Shown: positions 1-60,805 of the stretch, piece by piece | Numbering within the stretch: the first letter of the stretch is position 1 | How the letters are laid out: each line of letters opens with the position of its first letter | Origin: Glandiceps talaboti | Taxonomy: Eukaryota; Hemichordata; Enteropneusta; Spengelidae | DNA length: 64,000 nucleotides | Direction: 5' to 3' | Assembly: GCF_964340395.1 (NCBI RefSeq) | Contig: NC_135569.1 | Location: forward strand, 1,583,342-1,647,341 | Position numbers and translations under genes: made by a program | Notes under the pieces: model-generated | The model's input: the letters and a program-made list of their open reading frames with translations, nothing else | The model's database searches: none | Told to the model about the DNA's origin: nothing

Positions 1-378
1 CCACGTGACCTCACCTGAAGTCTTTCAACAGTGACCGACTGCACTACCTGTGTGAAAGTAAAATCAAAGCGACTTGACCCGCTTACAAGCCAAGCTACTA
101 CTATACTACAGTGCGGTACATACCGGTGTACTACTCGATACGGAGGGTTATAGGGAGGCATTTAATCTGCAATCTTACATTGGATAATGCCAGCATCGCG
201 ATGATCCAAATGCAATGAGGAAAATATCGTAAAGTATTGCCTGTCCAACGCGTCGGATGTACATAGCTTTATTTCAGCTGCTTAACACTGTTTTTTTGTG
301 AAATGTGAGAACACATATGCAGTTTATGTGGAAAGGCTACAGACTATGACATAACCATCCCGAAAACCTGGCCGAAAG
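1..378 (+). promoter_or_regulatory. 5' flank and probable 5' UTR of the PLEKHG5-like gene
   Basis: This stretch lies directly upstream of the first recognised coding exon. A palindromic E-box, CACGTG, sits at 2-7. In the frame of the start codon at 379 there is a TAA at 352-354, so that ATG is the first one in its frame. No convincing TATA box was seen. The transcription start cannot be placed and alternative upstream exons cannot be excluded. Confidence 0.35.
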
Positions 379-43300
<42,922 letters not shown>

Positions 43301-43439
43301 AATAAACATGAGAGAAGAGAAACAAGACAAGTCAGAAAAAATGGCCTCTATTGGGGATGAAAATTACAATTGGACCAGAAATCAAACAAAGATGCAAATC
43401 TGTAGTATTTGAGTTGTTTTGCAAAGCTCATTACATTTA

Positions 43440-46310
43440 TGTTCCGTATATGGTATCTATGAAAAGGTAACAAAGTTTTATATACCTTAAATGGTATCAT
43501 GAATAAGTAATGAAGTTCCACATTCCATATATGGTAATCATGATAAGTAATGGATCTCCTTTTCCTTATATAGTATTATGAAAAGGTACTGAAGCTCCAT
43601 ATTCCAAATATAGTGTTCCAAAGTAATGAAGCTCTTTTTCCTTATATGGTATTCATAAATAATTAAGCTCGATATTCCATGCAAGGTGTTTGTGAATATG
43701 GAATGAATTTGTTAAACTGAAAAAACAAGCAACTTTTTGGGGGTCAATTTTGCTGTGATTTTCTTGAAACTTTTAATTTTGAAGTGTGGTCAGAATACAT
43801 TTGATTTACCCAGTACATGTCAGTCATCTGCCACAGCTTTGTAAACTTAAATGGTAAAAGTTCCCATAATGTTTGATATTTTATTTTTATTATTTGCAAC
43901 GTGTTTCTAGAAAAATTTCATCAGCACAACTGATTTCATTATTCATTCAGGATTTTTTTTTATGACACAGATATTTCAGAGATTATTCAGGATTGATCCT
44001 TTCTAGTTATTTTCATAACATTGTATATACTGTAATATTATTTCCAATATGAATCTTCAGCAAATAATTTAACTTTGGAACTGTATGGCATCTGCAATCA
44101 AATGTGTCCCTTTTCCATGTTCCTTATATGGAACAAATCATGAAGCTCAGTATTCCATATATGGTATATGTAAATTATATGTAAATAAGTAGTGAAGTTC
44201 TGTATGCCTTACATGGTATTCATGAATGGGTAATGAGGTTTTGTATACCATATATGGTAATCCTGAAAGTAGCATTATTTTTGTTAGAACAGAATATTCA
44301 CTATACAGGGATTGTCATGCGACAGCAGAGTTAAAAAGTTCTGAAGTTTCAGATTCCATACAAATTTTCCATATGGTATTTCATATCCTGTACAGTTTTA
44401 ATCATATGCAATATATATGGAATAGTTCATATTCCATATATGGTATGGTACAGTTTAGTTAATATTTCAGGTATGGTGTTTTCCAAATATTGTATTCCAA
44501 ATATAGTTTAGTTTATATTCTATATATGGTATTTTCAAAATATAGTATTCCATATATGGTGTGGTGTAATTTAGTTCATATTCCATATGTCATGGTATGA
44601 TACAGTTTAGTTCATATTCCATACATGCTATAATACAGTTTAGTTCATATTCCATATATGGTATGGTACAGTTTAGTACATAATCCATATATGGTATGGT
44701 ACAGTTTAGTACATAATCCATATATGGTATGGTACAGTTTAGTTCATAATCCATATATGGTGTGGTACAGTTTAGTTCATAATCCATATATGAACAGAAG
44801 TTCAATACTATTGTTTACCAACACAGATGAATTTCATTTGAAGATACTTTTTGTATTTCATGCCATTTCACAAAATGCAATATCCCACTCAATGAATGGT
44901 TATCATGACTTCCATGTATTGTATATATGAAGCTTGCTTTTTAGTAGTCTAGGTCCAGACTGGCCGTATTACGCACTCATTGTACTCCATTACTATCTCC
45001 AGTCTAGTCAAGGCAGTTACAAAAGGTGTTAATTTGTGGTGCTCGCCTGTAGTGAGCGAAGGGCCAAGGACGCATGTCAGTAGTAATCCATCACAAACTG
45101 ACAGGCTGTCGTCATCGGACTGCACTGATATGCAAATGTCCAACCAGGACGCCACCTCCAGTCTGTTTAAACTAAAATCACATAGGGACACCACGACGTC
45201 ATGATGTTTATATGAACATGGTTGGGGAGCACAGAAATATGTGTTCGAACAACTTCCTTGACCAGACTGGAGATAGTAATGGAGTACATTGAGTACGTAA
45301 TACGGCCAGTCTTGACCTAAACTAGCTTTTTAGTGAAGAATGAAGATGATGCCTGATGGACAGTAAATGCATCTATATACAATACAGTTATACCACTTAT
45401 AACTATCAATATATTATTTACAGTTGAACCAAAGTCAAATTTAGAACACTTATTTCACTATTTATTGAGGTCTTCAAAACACCACCTTGTCTCAGAAGGA
45501 TATCACCATGACAACTGAGAAATTGTTCTTAGTAAGAAATCAGTCTGGAATTATTTTCGTGATTCTAATGACGTTAGAACTCAGTATTTATTTCTAAATG
45601 GATTAATATTTACTATTATAGACAATCAAACAATTTCAATGAGTAAAACATGCAGGACTGTATTGTGGGCATTCCCGTTATTACTTATTGCACAGATGTA
45701 TTTACTCGTGTGTAGCAAGTTATTGGCAGGAGATATGTCTGTGTAATGCTAGTACCTTGCTGCATTCATGTTTAATTCACATCTTGTTATGGTACTTTGC
45801 CATTTTACTGTAGTCATGTTTTTTAGGCCAACTTATTATTCCTCTACACAAAATCAGTAAACACTAATTCACATAATGAATAAGACAGACACCATATATG
45901 GTATTGATGTGTATGTCGTTGGGTTCAATATACCATATATGATGTTCATGAATATGTAATTAGGTTCAGTATACCATATATGGTATTAATGAATATGTAA
46001 TTGGGTTCAGTATACCATATATGGTATTAATGAATATGTTATTGGGTTCAGTATACCATATATGATGTTCATGAATATGTAATTAGGTTCAGTATACCAT
46101 ATATGGTATTAATGAATATTTAATCAAGTTTGATGTGCGATATATGTATTCGTGAATATGTGATAAAATTTCCTGTAGATACACGTACATGTGTGTTGAT
46201 AAGTGGCATTCCATGTATGGTATTAAATCATGACTAGCGATGCTCTCTTCTCCATATTTGTCGATCATGGCTAAATAATGAAGATTATTTTTTCATATAT
46301 GGTATTCAGA
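43440..46310. repeat. Diverged satellite-like field with CCATATATGG units
   Basis: An old, irregular tandem family (phrases TCATGAATAAGTAATGAAG and TTCCATATATGGTA) has produced two regular young arrays: 33-bp units at about 44640-44795 (cores at 44652, 44685, 44718, 44751, 44784) and 41-bp units at about 45882-46150 (cores at 45892, 45933, 45974, 46015, 46056, 46097, 46138). Exact CC(A/T)6GG sequences start at 43525, 43640, 44122, 44155, 44248, 44434, 44550, 44652, 44685, 44718, 44751, 45892, 45974, 46015 and 46097. Confidence 0.9.
44945..45324. mobile_element. Mutator-like MITE, 380 bp, with 9-bp target duplication
   Basis: Terminal inverted repeats of about 69 bp start TAGTCTAGGTCCAGACTGGC (left) and TAGTTTAGGTCAAGACTGGC (inverted right), with roughly six mismatches. 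The flanks carry the identical 9-mer GCTTTTTAG at 44936-44944 and 45325-45333. Long TIRs with a 9-bp duplication are the signature of MULE-derived MITEs. The interior has no transposase. It interrupts the CCATATATGG repeat field. Confidence 0.88.
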
Positions 46311-46980
46311 AATATATTTAAAAAATGTCTCTTTACATTATACCCTCTACATTTCTGTAAATATTCTGATAAAGTATTACAAGAAAGTCTATTTCTAATT
46401 GCAGAATACAGTTCTTGTATCACTTCAGAATCAAAGTAGTTGCCTTTCTTTTTAATCAAAGTGTAGATCGTGAAAACAAACCCATTTAAGAACATACAAG
46501 AATGCAAATGTGAACCCAGGTTGTAGCAATCATGTCAAATATTTACACTGTGAATGGCTATGTGCTACAGATTACCCTGTACACTTGATAGTCAAATGTT
46601 TTGGTAATGAAACTTTATAGTTTACTCAAGAAATTATGTGAATTTTGTTTACCTTGTAAAATTATTGGTAAATATCAGTGTATACAAAGTAAGGTCAGTT
46701 GTATTCAATTGCAATAGTGTGCCTAATTGCAGAGATCAGTTTAAAAGGAGTGCTTGGGACAGGTACATCTGAAAACTCTTGGCACAGCTTACCCAAATCA
46801 CTGAGTTTGCCATGGATAAAGTGTTCTAGCAACATGACTGTTACGCTCAGATTTCTTACATCATTGTCATTTGATATTTTGTAGAGTTTTGCTATACAAG
46901 GACACCACAAGCAACAGCAACAACACACACACACATACATACCTACATACATACCCTGTTCTTAAATAATGTTTACTACT

Positions 46981-47166
46981 ACTACTACATGCATGCATGC
47001 ATGCATACATACATACATACATACATACATACATACATACATACATACATACATACATACATACATACATACATACATGCATGCATGCATGCATGCATGC
47101 ATGCATGCATGCATGCATGCATGCATACATACATACATACATACATACATACATACATACATACAT

Positions 47167-47214
<48 letters not shown>

Positions 47215-47377
47215 GTACGTAAGTAAGTACATACGTACGTACATACCTACACACACACGCACACATGCACGCATGCATGCATACATATATACATGCATAC
47301 ATACATACATACATACATACATACATACATACATACATACATACATACATACATACATACATACATACATACATTTT
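46981..47377. repeat. Composite microsatellite (GCAT)n/(ACAT)n/(CA)n
   Basis: Alternating GCAT and ACAT blocks with a CA tract near 47183-47210 and ACGT variants after it. A short ACT run precedes it. The frames on both strands are artefacts. Confidence 0.97.
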
Positions 47378-48373
47378 ATTCCTCTGGTTCCATACAAGTA
47401 TGGTGGAATTATAATTACTTATTTTTTACAATCTGTAAATTGGTGGTATTTTTCTAAGCAATTTTATAAGACATGTATATGTGAACATTCATTGAGAGAT
47501 AGCAAGAGAATCCTTAGAAAATAATAATAACCTGTATTTATTTCCTACAAAAAGGCAAGGAAGAATCTTTGATATTAAACTACCACTTGAATGGGAAAAG
47601 TCAGCACATTATTATCATATTACTGTAACAGTAATGCATATAAAATGCCTTACATCAAAATCTTGGACATATGAAAAAAGGCAGCCATATTTTTAAAACT
47701 TATTATTATGCAAATTACTTCATTTATGTTCACTAGAGTTAACGTTACTAGTATGCAGATATAGAATGACAGCCATTTTGCTACTTATTCCGCGAGAAAA
47801 ACAATACCGACTGCCTTTGAATAAAAATAATCTTTGTAAATACCTCAACGAGCAAAAATCATATCTTTAAGGAACAAACTAACAGTATTTAATCTCAGTA
47901 TTCTGTAAATATGGTCATATTTATAAATAGTTTGTGAAGAAACAAGTCTTGGGGTGTATTTGTATATAGTGGACATTATTGGTGATGTACTATATTGATG
48001 CCATTCATATGGGTGTTATGTAATATTTCTATTAACATGTTTTATTATCATAAATAAATAAAGTGTGAACACTGTAATATTACAATTATCTGTTGTCATC
48101 TAATGTTTACAGCTGCATAAGCTGCAACTGGAATGGAGGTTTTTTGGAAACTATTTTTTATAAAATATAATGAGTTGCTCCATATCAAATCACCTGTGGA
48201 TAAACATATAACATATGCATTTTTAGCAGTAGTGTGGAGTAAAGTATCTAATCAAGATAATTTTGGCTCCATACCCACAATTCAGAACCCCACTGAGTCA
48301 CAATTTCAACTTATTACTATACTACTCAAAGATAGAATTGACCTCTAATTGACATGTACAATGCAATGTCTAG

Positions 48374-48629
48374 TAGGCCATTGCAGACTGCAAACAGGAA
48401 ATTGAGAATACAGCGCCCTTGCTGAAATTGGGGGTATCATCACCTCACACTACCGTTTCTTAAGAGCTTTGTTGTAGAAGTGTAAAACAGGGATGTGTTT
48501 TGTATTGTTCAAACATCAAGGAAAGCAGCAGTTCTCTATGATTAACTGAGTTACCTATACCATGTATACCCCCATGGTACACACAGACAGGAAGTAGAGC
48601 GCCACCATGGCAAATTTTGGAATGGTCTA
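48374..48629. mobile_element. TAGGCC-ended MITE, copy C, between the PLEKHG5-like and Ig genes
   Basis: TAGGCCATTGCAGACTGCAAA at the left and AAATTTTGGAATGGTCTA at the right, with the same interior as copies A and B, including GAATACAGCGCC and GCGCCACCATGGCAAATT. The flanks 48063-48373 and 48630-48924 hold nothing else recognisable apart from the likely end of the Ig-gene transcript. Confidence 0.82.
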
Positions 48630-48924
48630 TGAGTAGTATTTTCACAATTTTCAGTGAATACTGTTGGTTTTCTATCACAGACTGGTAGCCAGATACATGT
48701 GTACAGTACAGTTGCATTGTCCATTTTCACTTTTACATGAACATCTTCATGTGGCAGTGCTAGCGACGCATTATTTTTGCTTCCTTTTGTCTTTCCTCAA
48801 AACCATGACATCATCATTTTTCTGACCGATAGGTCTTCCTTCTCCTCTCCTTCCACCTCACCATCTAAATCACTCTGTCATCCAGCGATCTTTAATGGGT
48901 TGGCATAGTATATATGCTTCGTCA

Positions 48925-54858
<5,934 letters not shown>

Positions 54859-55785
54859 GTTGATAAACTGTTCAGGTGACGGACTATGCACAAATAACCA
54901 CACACACATTGATTATCATTGGCACGTGATATGCACATATAGGAGTATATCTGGCCTCTCCAGAGGGCGCCGTGATCACTGTGTCATAGAACTACGTACG
55001 TCTTGGCGGCGACAGTAGGGAGCCCTCCACGACGCTCTCAGGAGAGGGAATATCTGAGCCCCAATGTGAGTACGGCCTGAAAACGTTCACGCCTTCAAAG
55101 ATAAATCTTCTGTATTTACTACTGAGATGTTGATAGGTTGATAAAAAATTTACTTCTAATGTGAGATACAGTGCTGGGTTTCCAGTAGTATTTTCAGGTG
55201 TTTTACCATCCTCTCAGTAAACAGGTTCATGAGGTTGGAACTTCATGTTTACCATAGTGTTTTTACATTGCATCGATCGTAGTGGTGTGACAGGTATATT
55301 TTGCATCATGGTTTATATCATAAATGTATGATGTCACACTTGCGAATGTTCTTTTCTGGGAGATAGTAGTCTAGAATGTTAGTATTATTTGGGTACGTTT
55401 GAGATTTTGACACTGTCTTAATTCTTTTTGTATGTTGTGTGGTTGCGTGATGGATAACAATATGTATATTTACCTTTTCATTAAAAAAAACAATTAAGCT
55501 ATAGTAATAACCTTATTAACACTTAACTTTTTTTTAAAAACTCTTTAAATCTTGTGTTTATATATGTAACTCAAGTGTCAACGTAACATAGATTGTTTTA
55601 TACTAACATTTTAGACTACCATGTTAAAGTGGTAATGTGGATGAGGATTTTGTTTTGTTTTGTTTTTTTGGATTTTGGATTTATAAAACAATTTTATCAT
55701 GGCTTCCTACTTGAAAAAATCAATATGAAATAACATAGGCAAAATCTGTGTTTGTTATTCAATATAATATTGCAAAACGTTAAAA

Positions 55786-55837
55786 AATGTGTAAAAAGTT
55801 TGTTATTGTACGTACAATAACAAACATTTTACACATT
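55786..55837. repeat. 52-bp near-perfect palindrome
   Basis: Two 26-bp arms meet at GTAC/GTAC with no loop and differ at one base pair. The left arm starts AATGTGTAAAAAGTTTG and the right arm ends CAAACATTTTACACATT. It is intergenic and AT-rich. Confidence 0.93.
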
Positions 55838-56275
55838 AATTATGTTTTTGAAATTTGCAGGGACATGGTCAGCAACTCCTGAGTATTTTCCGTCATTTTT
55901 AATTCCAAATAACATGTTAATTATATTTACCATTCACCATTACACACAGAGCTTTCGATTGCAAACTGTCAGTCTTGTTCCCTCCATGATAGATGGCGCT
56001 GTTTATGATCACATCACAAAGTGACATGATCACAGAGAATCATAGTTACAGAAGTTAATGAGGTGGGAGTTTTGCCAGTGACTACTGTTCATTAACCAAG
56101 TGACAATGGAGAGGAACTAGTAAAAATAACCTTTTATTTTGAAACAAAAATGACTAAAAATACTTACAAGTTGCAGACCAGACCCCTTTAAACAGTCTCT
56201 TGGGAAAATCAGAAAATTCGGAACTAAAAATAAATATGATACAAGGAGTCTGAATTATGAATTTCACTTAGTGTT

Positions 56276-56289
56276 GTTACCATGGTAAC
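56276..56289. promoter_or_regulatory. Perfect palindromic RFX X-box, GTTACCATGGTAAC
   Basis: A fully symmetric 14-mer that fits the RFX consensus GTTNCCATGGNAAC. It lies about 1.4 kb upstream of the Ig-gene start and 3.8 kb upstream of the gasdermin start codon. Confidence 0.5.
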
Positions 56290-57424
56290 CATGCAGTGTG
56301 TCCACATTTGAGAGTGTCAATAAATCTAGCACGTTGAGAAAATAAGCGCTTCATGTAGTTTATACCCTTACTATACAATTGATATACGTGTTGTCATTAC
56401 CTCTATAGTGTTTATGTTAATTAGTTTTCCCTGTTATTCAGCGGCATCCTGAACAAAACTATAATATTGATTCAAGTTCCGACAGGATGTAGACATCGAC
56501 TTTTTCTCAGAAGATATAAAACCTTATCAATTTGAACCAATGCGGAAATAAGATATTATTCCCCAATATTTTCCTTCCTTCATCCGAGGAAAATACGAGT
56601 GACCTAAGGGGCCCTTTTCTCTACGAGTCGCAACATGGACGACAAAACTATTCTCTCCACGGAAAATAACGAAAAAGAAAAGAATGTTATTATATATGAA
56701 TAGAATCTCTTCTCCAGGTGAACTGTTTATATAAAGTTATAATTCCTTAAAGTAGCACAAGCCGAGTTGTAAACTTTTTACACAAGTGAAAATATTTACA
56801 TAAAACTTTGATTAAACTATTCTAGTACAATGTTAATGTCAATGCATGTCTTCTCAGATATTACAATTGTCTTCTCGCACTGTCAGAACACTTTATTGCA
56901 CAGGGGTAATACCCGTAATATTTTTGATACGTACGATAAATTACGTCATCGGTTCGTTCATGAGTTATAATTACATCATTACAGCAGGTTGACATCAGTC
57001 AATTGCAAGTGGTCGCCAAGTAAGTTTTAGTAAGTACAATACTGCAAAAAATTCTCTTAAACGTGTAGCAAAGATTGCACCCATGCAAATACATATAAAC
57101 TCTGATTGTGTTGTTACCTACTTGTGAAAGTAATTGACGATAGAGAGACCACCGGAAAAGGGTCACGTGTCGCAAATAAGAGGATGTTAGAAAGGGTGTA
57201 ATAATCTTGAAAGAACCTCATTTACATAACACCGTAAGAATTGGTAGGACCTCGGGCCTGAGGTAGGACGAAATGCCCCCACCCCCACCCCCACCCCCAC
57301 CAACCCACCCTAGGCCTTGTATCAATCTCCGGGAAGTGACCCATGATGACTTACTTGGCCATGCCTTGAAAATCGCAGAGCAGTTAGCAGACTAACTTTC
57401 CTATATACAAATAATCTAATTGCT

Positions 57425-57679
57425 TTTCAAGATGATAAACTACCAGAATCATCATCACGTTCTACTAGGGGAAGTGTACTTGGTTCTTCTTTCATATCGA
57501 TCATCGCTAAGAAAAACTATTATAAATATTCACTTATTCCTCGGACAATTCCAGAATGGAATCTCTTACCATTATCCATTCAACAAGCAAAAACAATAGA
57601 CAGTTTTAAATCTGCCCTCTCCAGCATTGATATCACCGATCTCATAGATCGTGCTCACTTGAACACAGGTGAGATCTAA
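57425..57679 (+). mobile_element. LINE 3' end: last 84 codons of a reverse-transcriptase ORF, 5'-truncated
   Basis: An open segment ending in TAA encodes SSSRSTRGSVLGSSF, then IPRTIPEWNLLPLSIQQAKT and IDSFKSALSSI. The pattern S(F/L)IPRTI.(D/E)WN.LP......S...FK..L is the typical C-terminus of CR1/L2/RTE-class non-LTR ORF2 proteins. No upstream RT core is present, so it is a 5'-truncated copy. A 3' UTR with an (AGAAGT)n tail follows to about 57780, and a segment shared with 17988-18083 covers 57797-57872. Confidence 0.85.
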
Positions 57680-58220
57680 AGGACGCCACCAACATTACGC
57701 CTGTGTGATGATAATCCTTTTAGGATGTTTACACAGTATAGAAGTACTGTACAGTAGAAGTAGAAGTAGAAGTAGCAGACTAAGATAAGTCGTGATGTTC
57801 CACCCTATAACCGGCCTCCTCGTTGTCCGATGTGTGAGGGCGCCCCGTCACGGCGTACCTTATAGACTAAAATAGAAGTAGAAGTACTTGACGTCAACTG
57901 AATCAGCTGTAACGAAACCAGACTCACTTTTGTTCCCCTTTAATATAACGGGGTGCCACACACTTATTTCTCTTGTGTTTGCATAATGAGTAACATTGTT
58001 TAGCTGTGTATGCTATCTTTGAGTAATCAATTTAAGTTTTCTTTGTTAAAAGATTGGGAAATGTTGATAACCTAATCACCCCCTGAAGGATATTGACTGA
58101 CAAAGTGGAAGTAAACAGAGCGTGTCACGGTATGTGTGTATTCACAGCTTTCTAAAGAAATCTATCTTTAGATAGGATTTTCCAGTACGACATGTCAGTG
58201 AGCGTGTGCAAGTCTGGCAG

Positions 58221-58306
58221 CTATATAGTAAGTTTCACTTCCCTGTCGATAGACAAGAAGATACCGATTTAAAATTCTCAATAATACATGTTACGTGTTA
58301 GAGAAG
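58221..58306 (+). promoter_or_regulatory. Candidate promoter and 5' UTR exon of the gasdermin-like gene
   Basis: A TATA-like CTATATAGTA at 58221-58230 is followed by TTTCACTTCC (58233-58242), the reverse of GGAAGTGAAA, an Ets-IRF composite pattern. A consensus donor AAG/GTGAGTAA lies at 58307. The gasdermin coding exon begins with an acceptor (TTTACAG, 60020-60026) and has 23 nt of leader, so an upstream non-coding exon is required. This is the best-looking donor, but the link is inferred. Confidence 0.3.
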
Positions 58307-59255
58307 GTGAGTAAATCGTCTAAGTTTGGTATTTGTTGATGAATGTACATTACTGTGATGTGATGTGATGTGATGTGATGTGATGTGATGTGCTGTAGTG
58401 TAGTACTAGTGTACAGTAGCGAAACGTGGTACATTCCAATGTGTATCTATAATACAGAAGTACAGCTCATTTCTTACGTGTAGTTAGTTTCTGTTCCGCG
58501 TTTGGATGTCGTGCCATACAGTACGTTCTAGCATAACAATCTCGTAAATGTGATGTAAAGTTACAGTAGATTGAATTGTAATGCGGGAAGGAAATCATGC
58601 TGTACGTAGTTCGAGTTATACAGCAAAAAATTAACAAGTCAAATCAAATTAGACTTAAGTTGGAATTTATTTGATAAAAAAACTATTCCTCACATGGTTC
58701 CATAGTATTGTTTCTATATGGAATTAAGAGGTAGAATTATTACCGTCAAAGTGAATGAACTGTATATGTAGTGTCATATACTATAGTAGTGTGCATGGTA
58801 CATGAATGTACATGAATGATAGTTTTGTAATTGGTGACGTTAAATTTCTCTTTATTGTCCATGTTTTGGGGATAACAGTGACTGAAAAATAATCCGGCAT
58901 TTTGGGAAATTAATATAGATGAATGATTCTGAAGTTCATTTTAAAACTACTATATGTACTACGGTGCTGCTGTAATCTGTACGAGACAAAATAATACCGG
59001 GATTTTGTGCCGGAATGAGGAGAAATAGAATCAACATGACCTTGTCTGACCCCTTCCTTTATATATGACGTGTAGAAAGTAGCTTTTACCGCATGTGATG
59101 AGGTGGAAACCTTCCGCTAACTTCTTTTTACCTTCGTGTTTGTATTACAAAGAAATCCATCCAAGCGTTCAATTTAGAATGTCGTAAACTGTACTAAAAC
59201 TACCCACTAGCAAAGAGTCTCTCTCACTCCCAAATTGTTGATAAGACTAGCCTAC

Positions 59256-59258
59256 TAC

Positions 59259-59339
<81 letters not shown>

Positions 59340-59344
59340 CACAC

Positions 59345-59407
<63 letters not shown>

Positions 59408-59410
59408 TAC
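59256..59410. repeat. Compound microsatellite (CA)n-(CAGA)n-(CACATA)n
   Basis: Three adjoining simple repeats in the gasdermin leader region. The frames across it are artefacts. Confidence 0.97.
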
Positions 59411-59474
59411 ACTAAACTAACAACTGAAAACTGTGAACTCAGTGCATGACAGGCCTAGGCGTTCTGTGCTACAA

Positions 59475-59828
59475 CTGCCAACATCAGACTGTGGACGAAA
59501 GTAACCTGTTACAAACAAGGAAAGTAAACAAATGAATTGGATTAATGACATTTGTACAGCATGTTGGACTTGTATTACATTCCATCATTTGATAAGAACA
59601 GTGTTATGGCCACTTTACATTATAGCTCATGTTAACAAACACGTTTCCAGTTTTCCTGGCACTTCATGTACCCATAAAGAGGCCATAAAAATGTTCTTAT
59701 CAAGCCATGGTGTGTAATACAAGTCTCTGCTGTTCCAACATGCTGAGCTAAGTGTTATTAATCCAATTCATTTGTTTACTTTCCCTGTTTGTAACATGTT
59801 CTGTTCGTCCACGGTCTGATGTCGGCAG
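59475..59828. mobile_element. Fold-back MITE, about 354 bp, with arms of about 150 bp
   Basis: The left arm (CTGCCAACATCAGACTGTGG, then GGAAAGTAAACAAATGAATT and CAGCATGTTGGA) recurs inverted on the right as TTCATTTGTTTACTTTCC and CCACGGTCTGATGTCGGCAG. Complementarity continues inward (GATAAGAACA/TGTTCTTATC, ATGGCC/GGCCAT). It sits directly upstream of the first gasdermin coding exon. No clear target duplication. Confidence 0.85.
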
Positions 59829-60049
59829 ATGTATGTAACAATCTATGTGTTGTGCAATAGTGAGGTCTATTTGATTAACATATAATTTACAGTGGTTGAT
59901 GAAAATGTAGTAAACTTTATTATTTTAAACAAAGGATCTCATCACAAGTGTGTAGTTTTAGCACAGCTTGTGACAGGCAAACTTGGATAGTTGAAAGAAT
60001 TTTGCTTTACCTCCCTCGGTTTACAGGTAATACGTGAAAGTCATACAGA

Positions 60050-60769
60050 ATGTTTGAGGCTACCACAAAGATTTTTGTAAACACCGTTGGATTGGACACT
60101 TTGCTCCCTCCGCCGTCTTTGGAAGAGGCCATTGACTGCAAGCCCCTTGCTCTAATAACGAAAGAGCGACCACTGTTTGGTTGGAAGGCAGTGTATGTAC
60201 CCAGTCCGTACAGTTTGGAACACATTACACGGTGCACTGACGATGGTCATCGGTCGTCTATAAAGCTACAAACCGATCAATTAGGGGAAGTGAAGACTTC
60301 ATCGACTTACAAAGTCACGGGAAAGATTGGGAGTAAATTCTCAAAGTTCTTTAATCTTCGTGTTCAAGGTAGCTCCAGTATTAATCTGGAAGCTGACTTC
60401 GGAAAGGTGAACAGATATTCCGTGGAGATACCAACACTGGTAGATTTTTTAGCAAAAGCGTAAGTAAAATTGTGTTATTATTGAAGCATGTACAGACACT
60501 CAGTAACAGTATTAACATTCTTGGAAAATATGGGTTGATTTAACATACCAGACTATTTTACAAACCATCACCATCACCACCACCACCACCACCATCACCT
60601 AGCACCATCGCTATCGTCATCGCCATCACCACCACCACCACCACCACCACCACCACCACCACCACCCCAGCCAACCACCATCACCACCACCATCACCTGG
60701 CACCATCGCTATCGTCATCGTGATCATCACCACCACCACCACCACCACCACCACAACCACCACCACCGC

Positions 60770-60805
<36 letters not shown>

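Larger units (their letters stand above)
43301..48062 (+). promoter_or_regulatory. Probable long 3' UTR of the PLEKHG5-like gene
   Basis: The last coding exon has only ten coding bases, so everything up to the poly(A) site is untranslated. The best candidate signal is AATAAATAAA at 48053-48062 followed by TG-rich sequence; AATAAA at 43301 is too close to the stop to serve alone. If the signal at 48053 is used, the UTR is about 4.75 kb and includes the CCATATATGG arrays, a MITE (44945-45324), a composite microsatellite (46981-47377) and several UGUANAUA Pumilio-type motifs. Transcript evidence is lacking, so part may be intergenic. Confidence 0.4.
54859..60026 (+). other. Intergenic region between the Ig gene (minus) and the gasdermin-like gene (plus)
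   Basis: The two genes are divergently oriented. Near the Ig start, 54950-55080 is GC-richer and includes CCAGAGGGCGCC (CTCF-like, about 54959). Other contents: a 52-bp palindrome (55786-55837), a palindromic X-box (56276-56289), a partial inverted AT-rich family copy (56545-56668), CCACCC repeats (about 57276-57308), a LINE 3' end (57425-57679), (GTGAT)n (about 58355-58390), a possible gasdermin leader exon ending at 58306, (CA)n/(CAGA)n/(CACATA)n (59256-59410) and a fold-back element (59475-59828). No protein-coding gene was found. Confidence 0.55.

Noticed and set aside
46695-46952. Minus-strand frame with a plausible-looking peptide (SDLGKLCQEFSDVPVPSTPF)
   Set aside because: Composition looks coding, but no start, splice partners or family could be identified; possibly a decayed element fragment. 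A protein search would decide.
46867-47524. Frames of up to about 176 codons on both strands
   Set aside because: Generated by the GCAT/ACAT/CA microsatellite; the protein is Cys/Met/Tyr/Val or His/Thr/Ile repetition.
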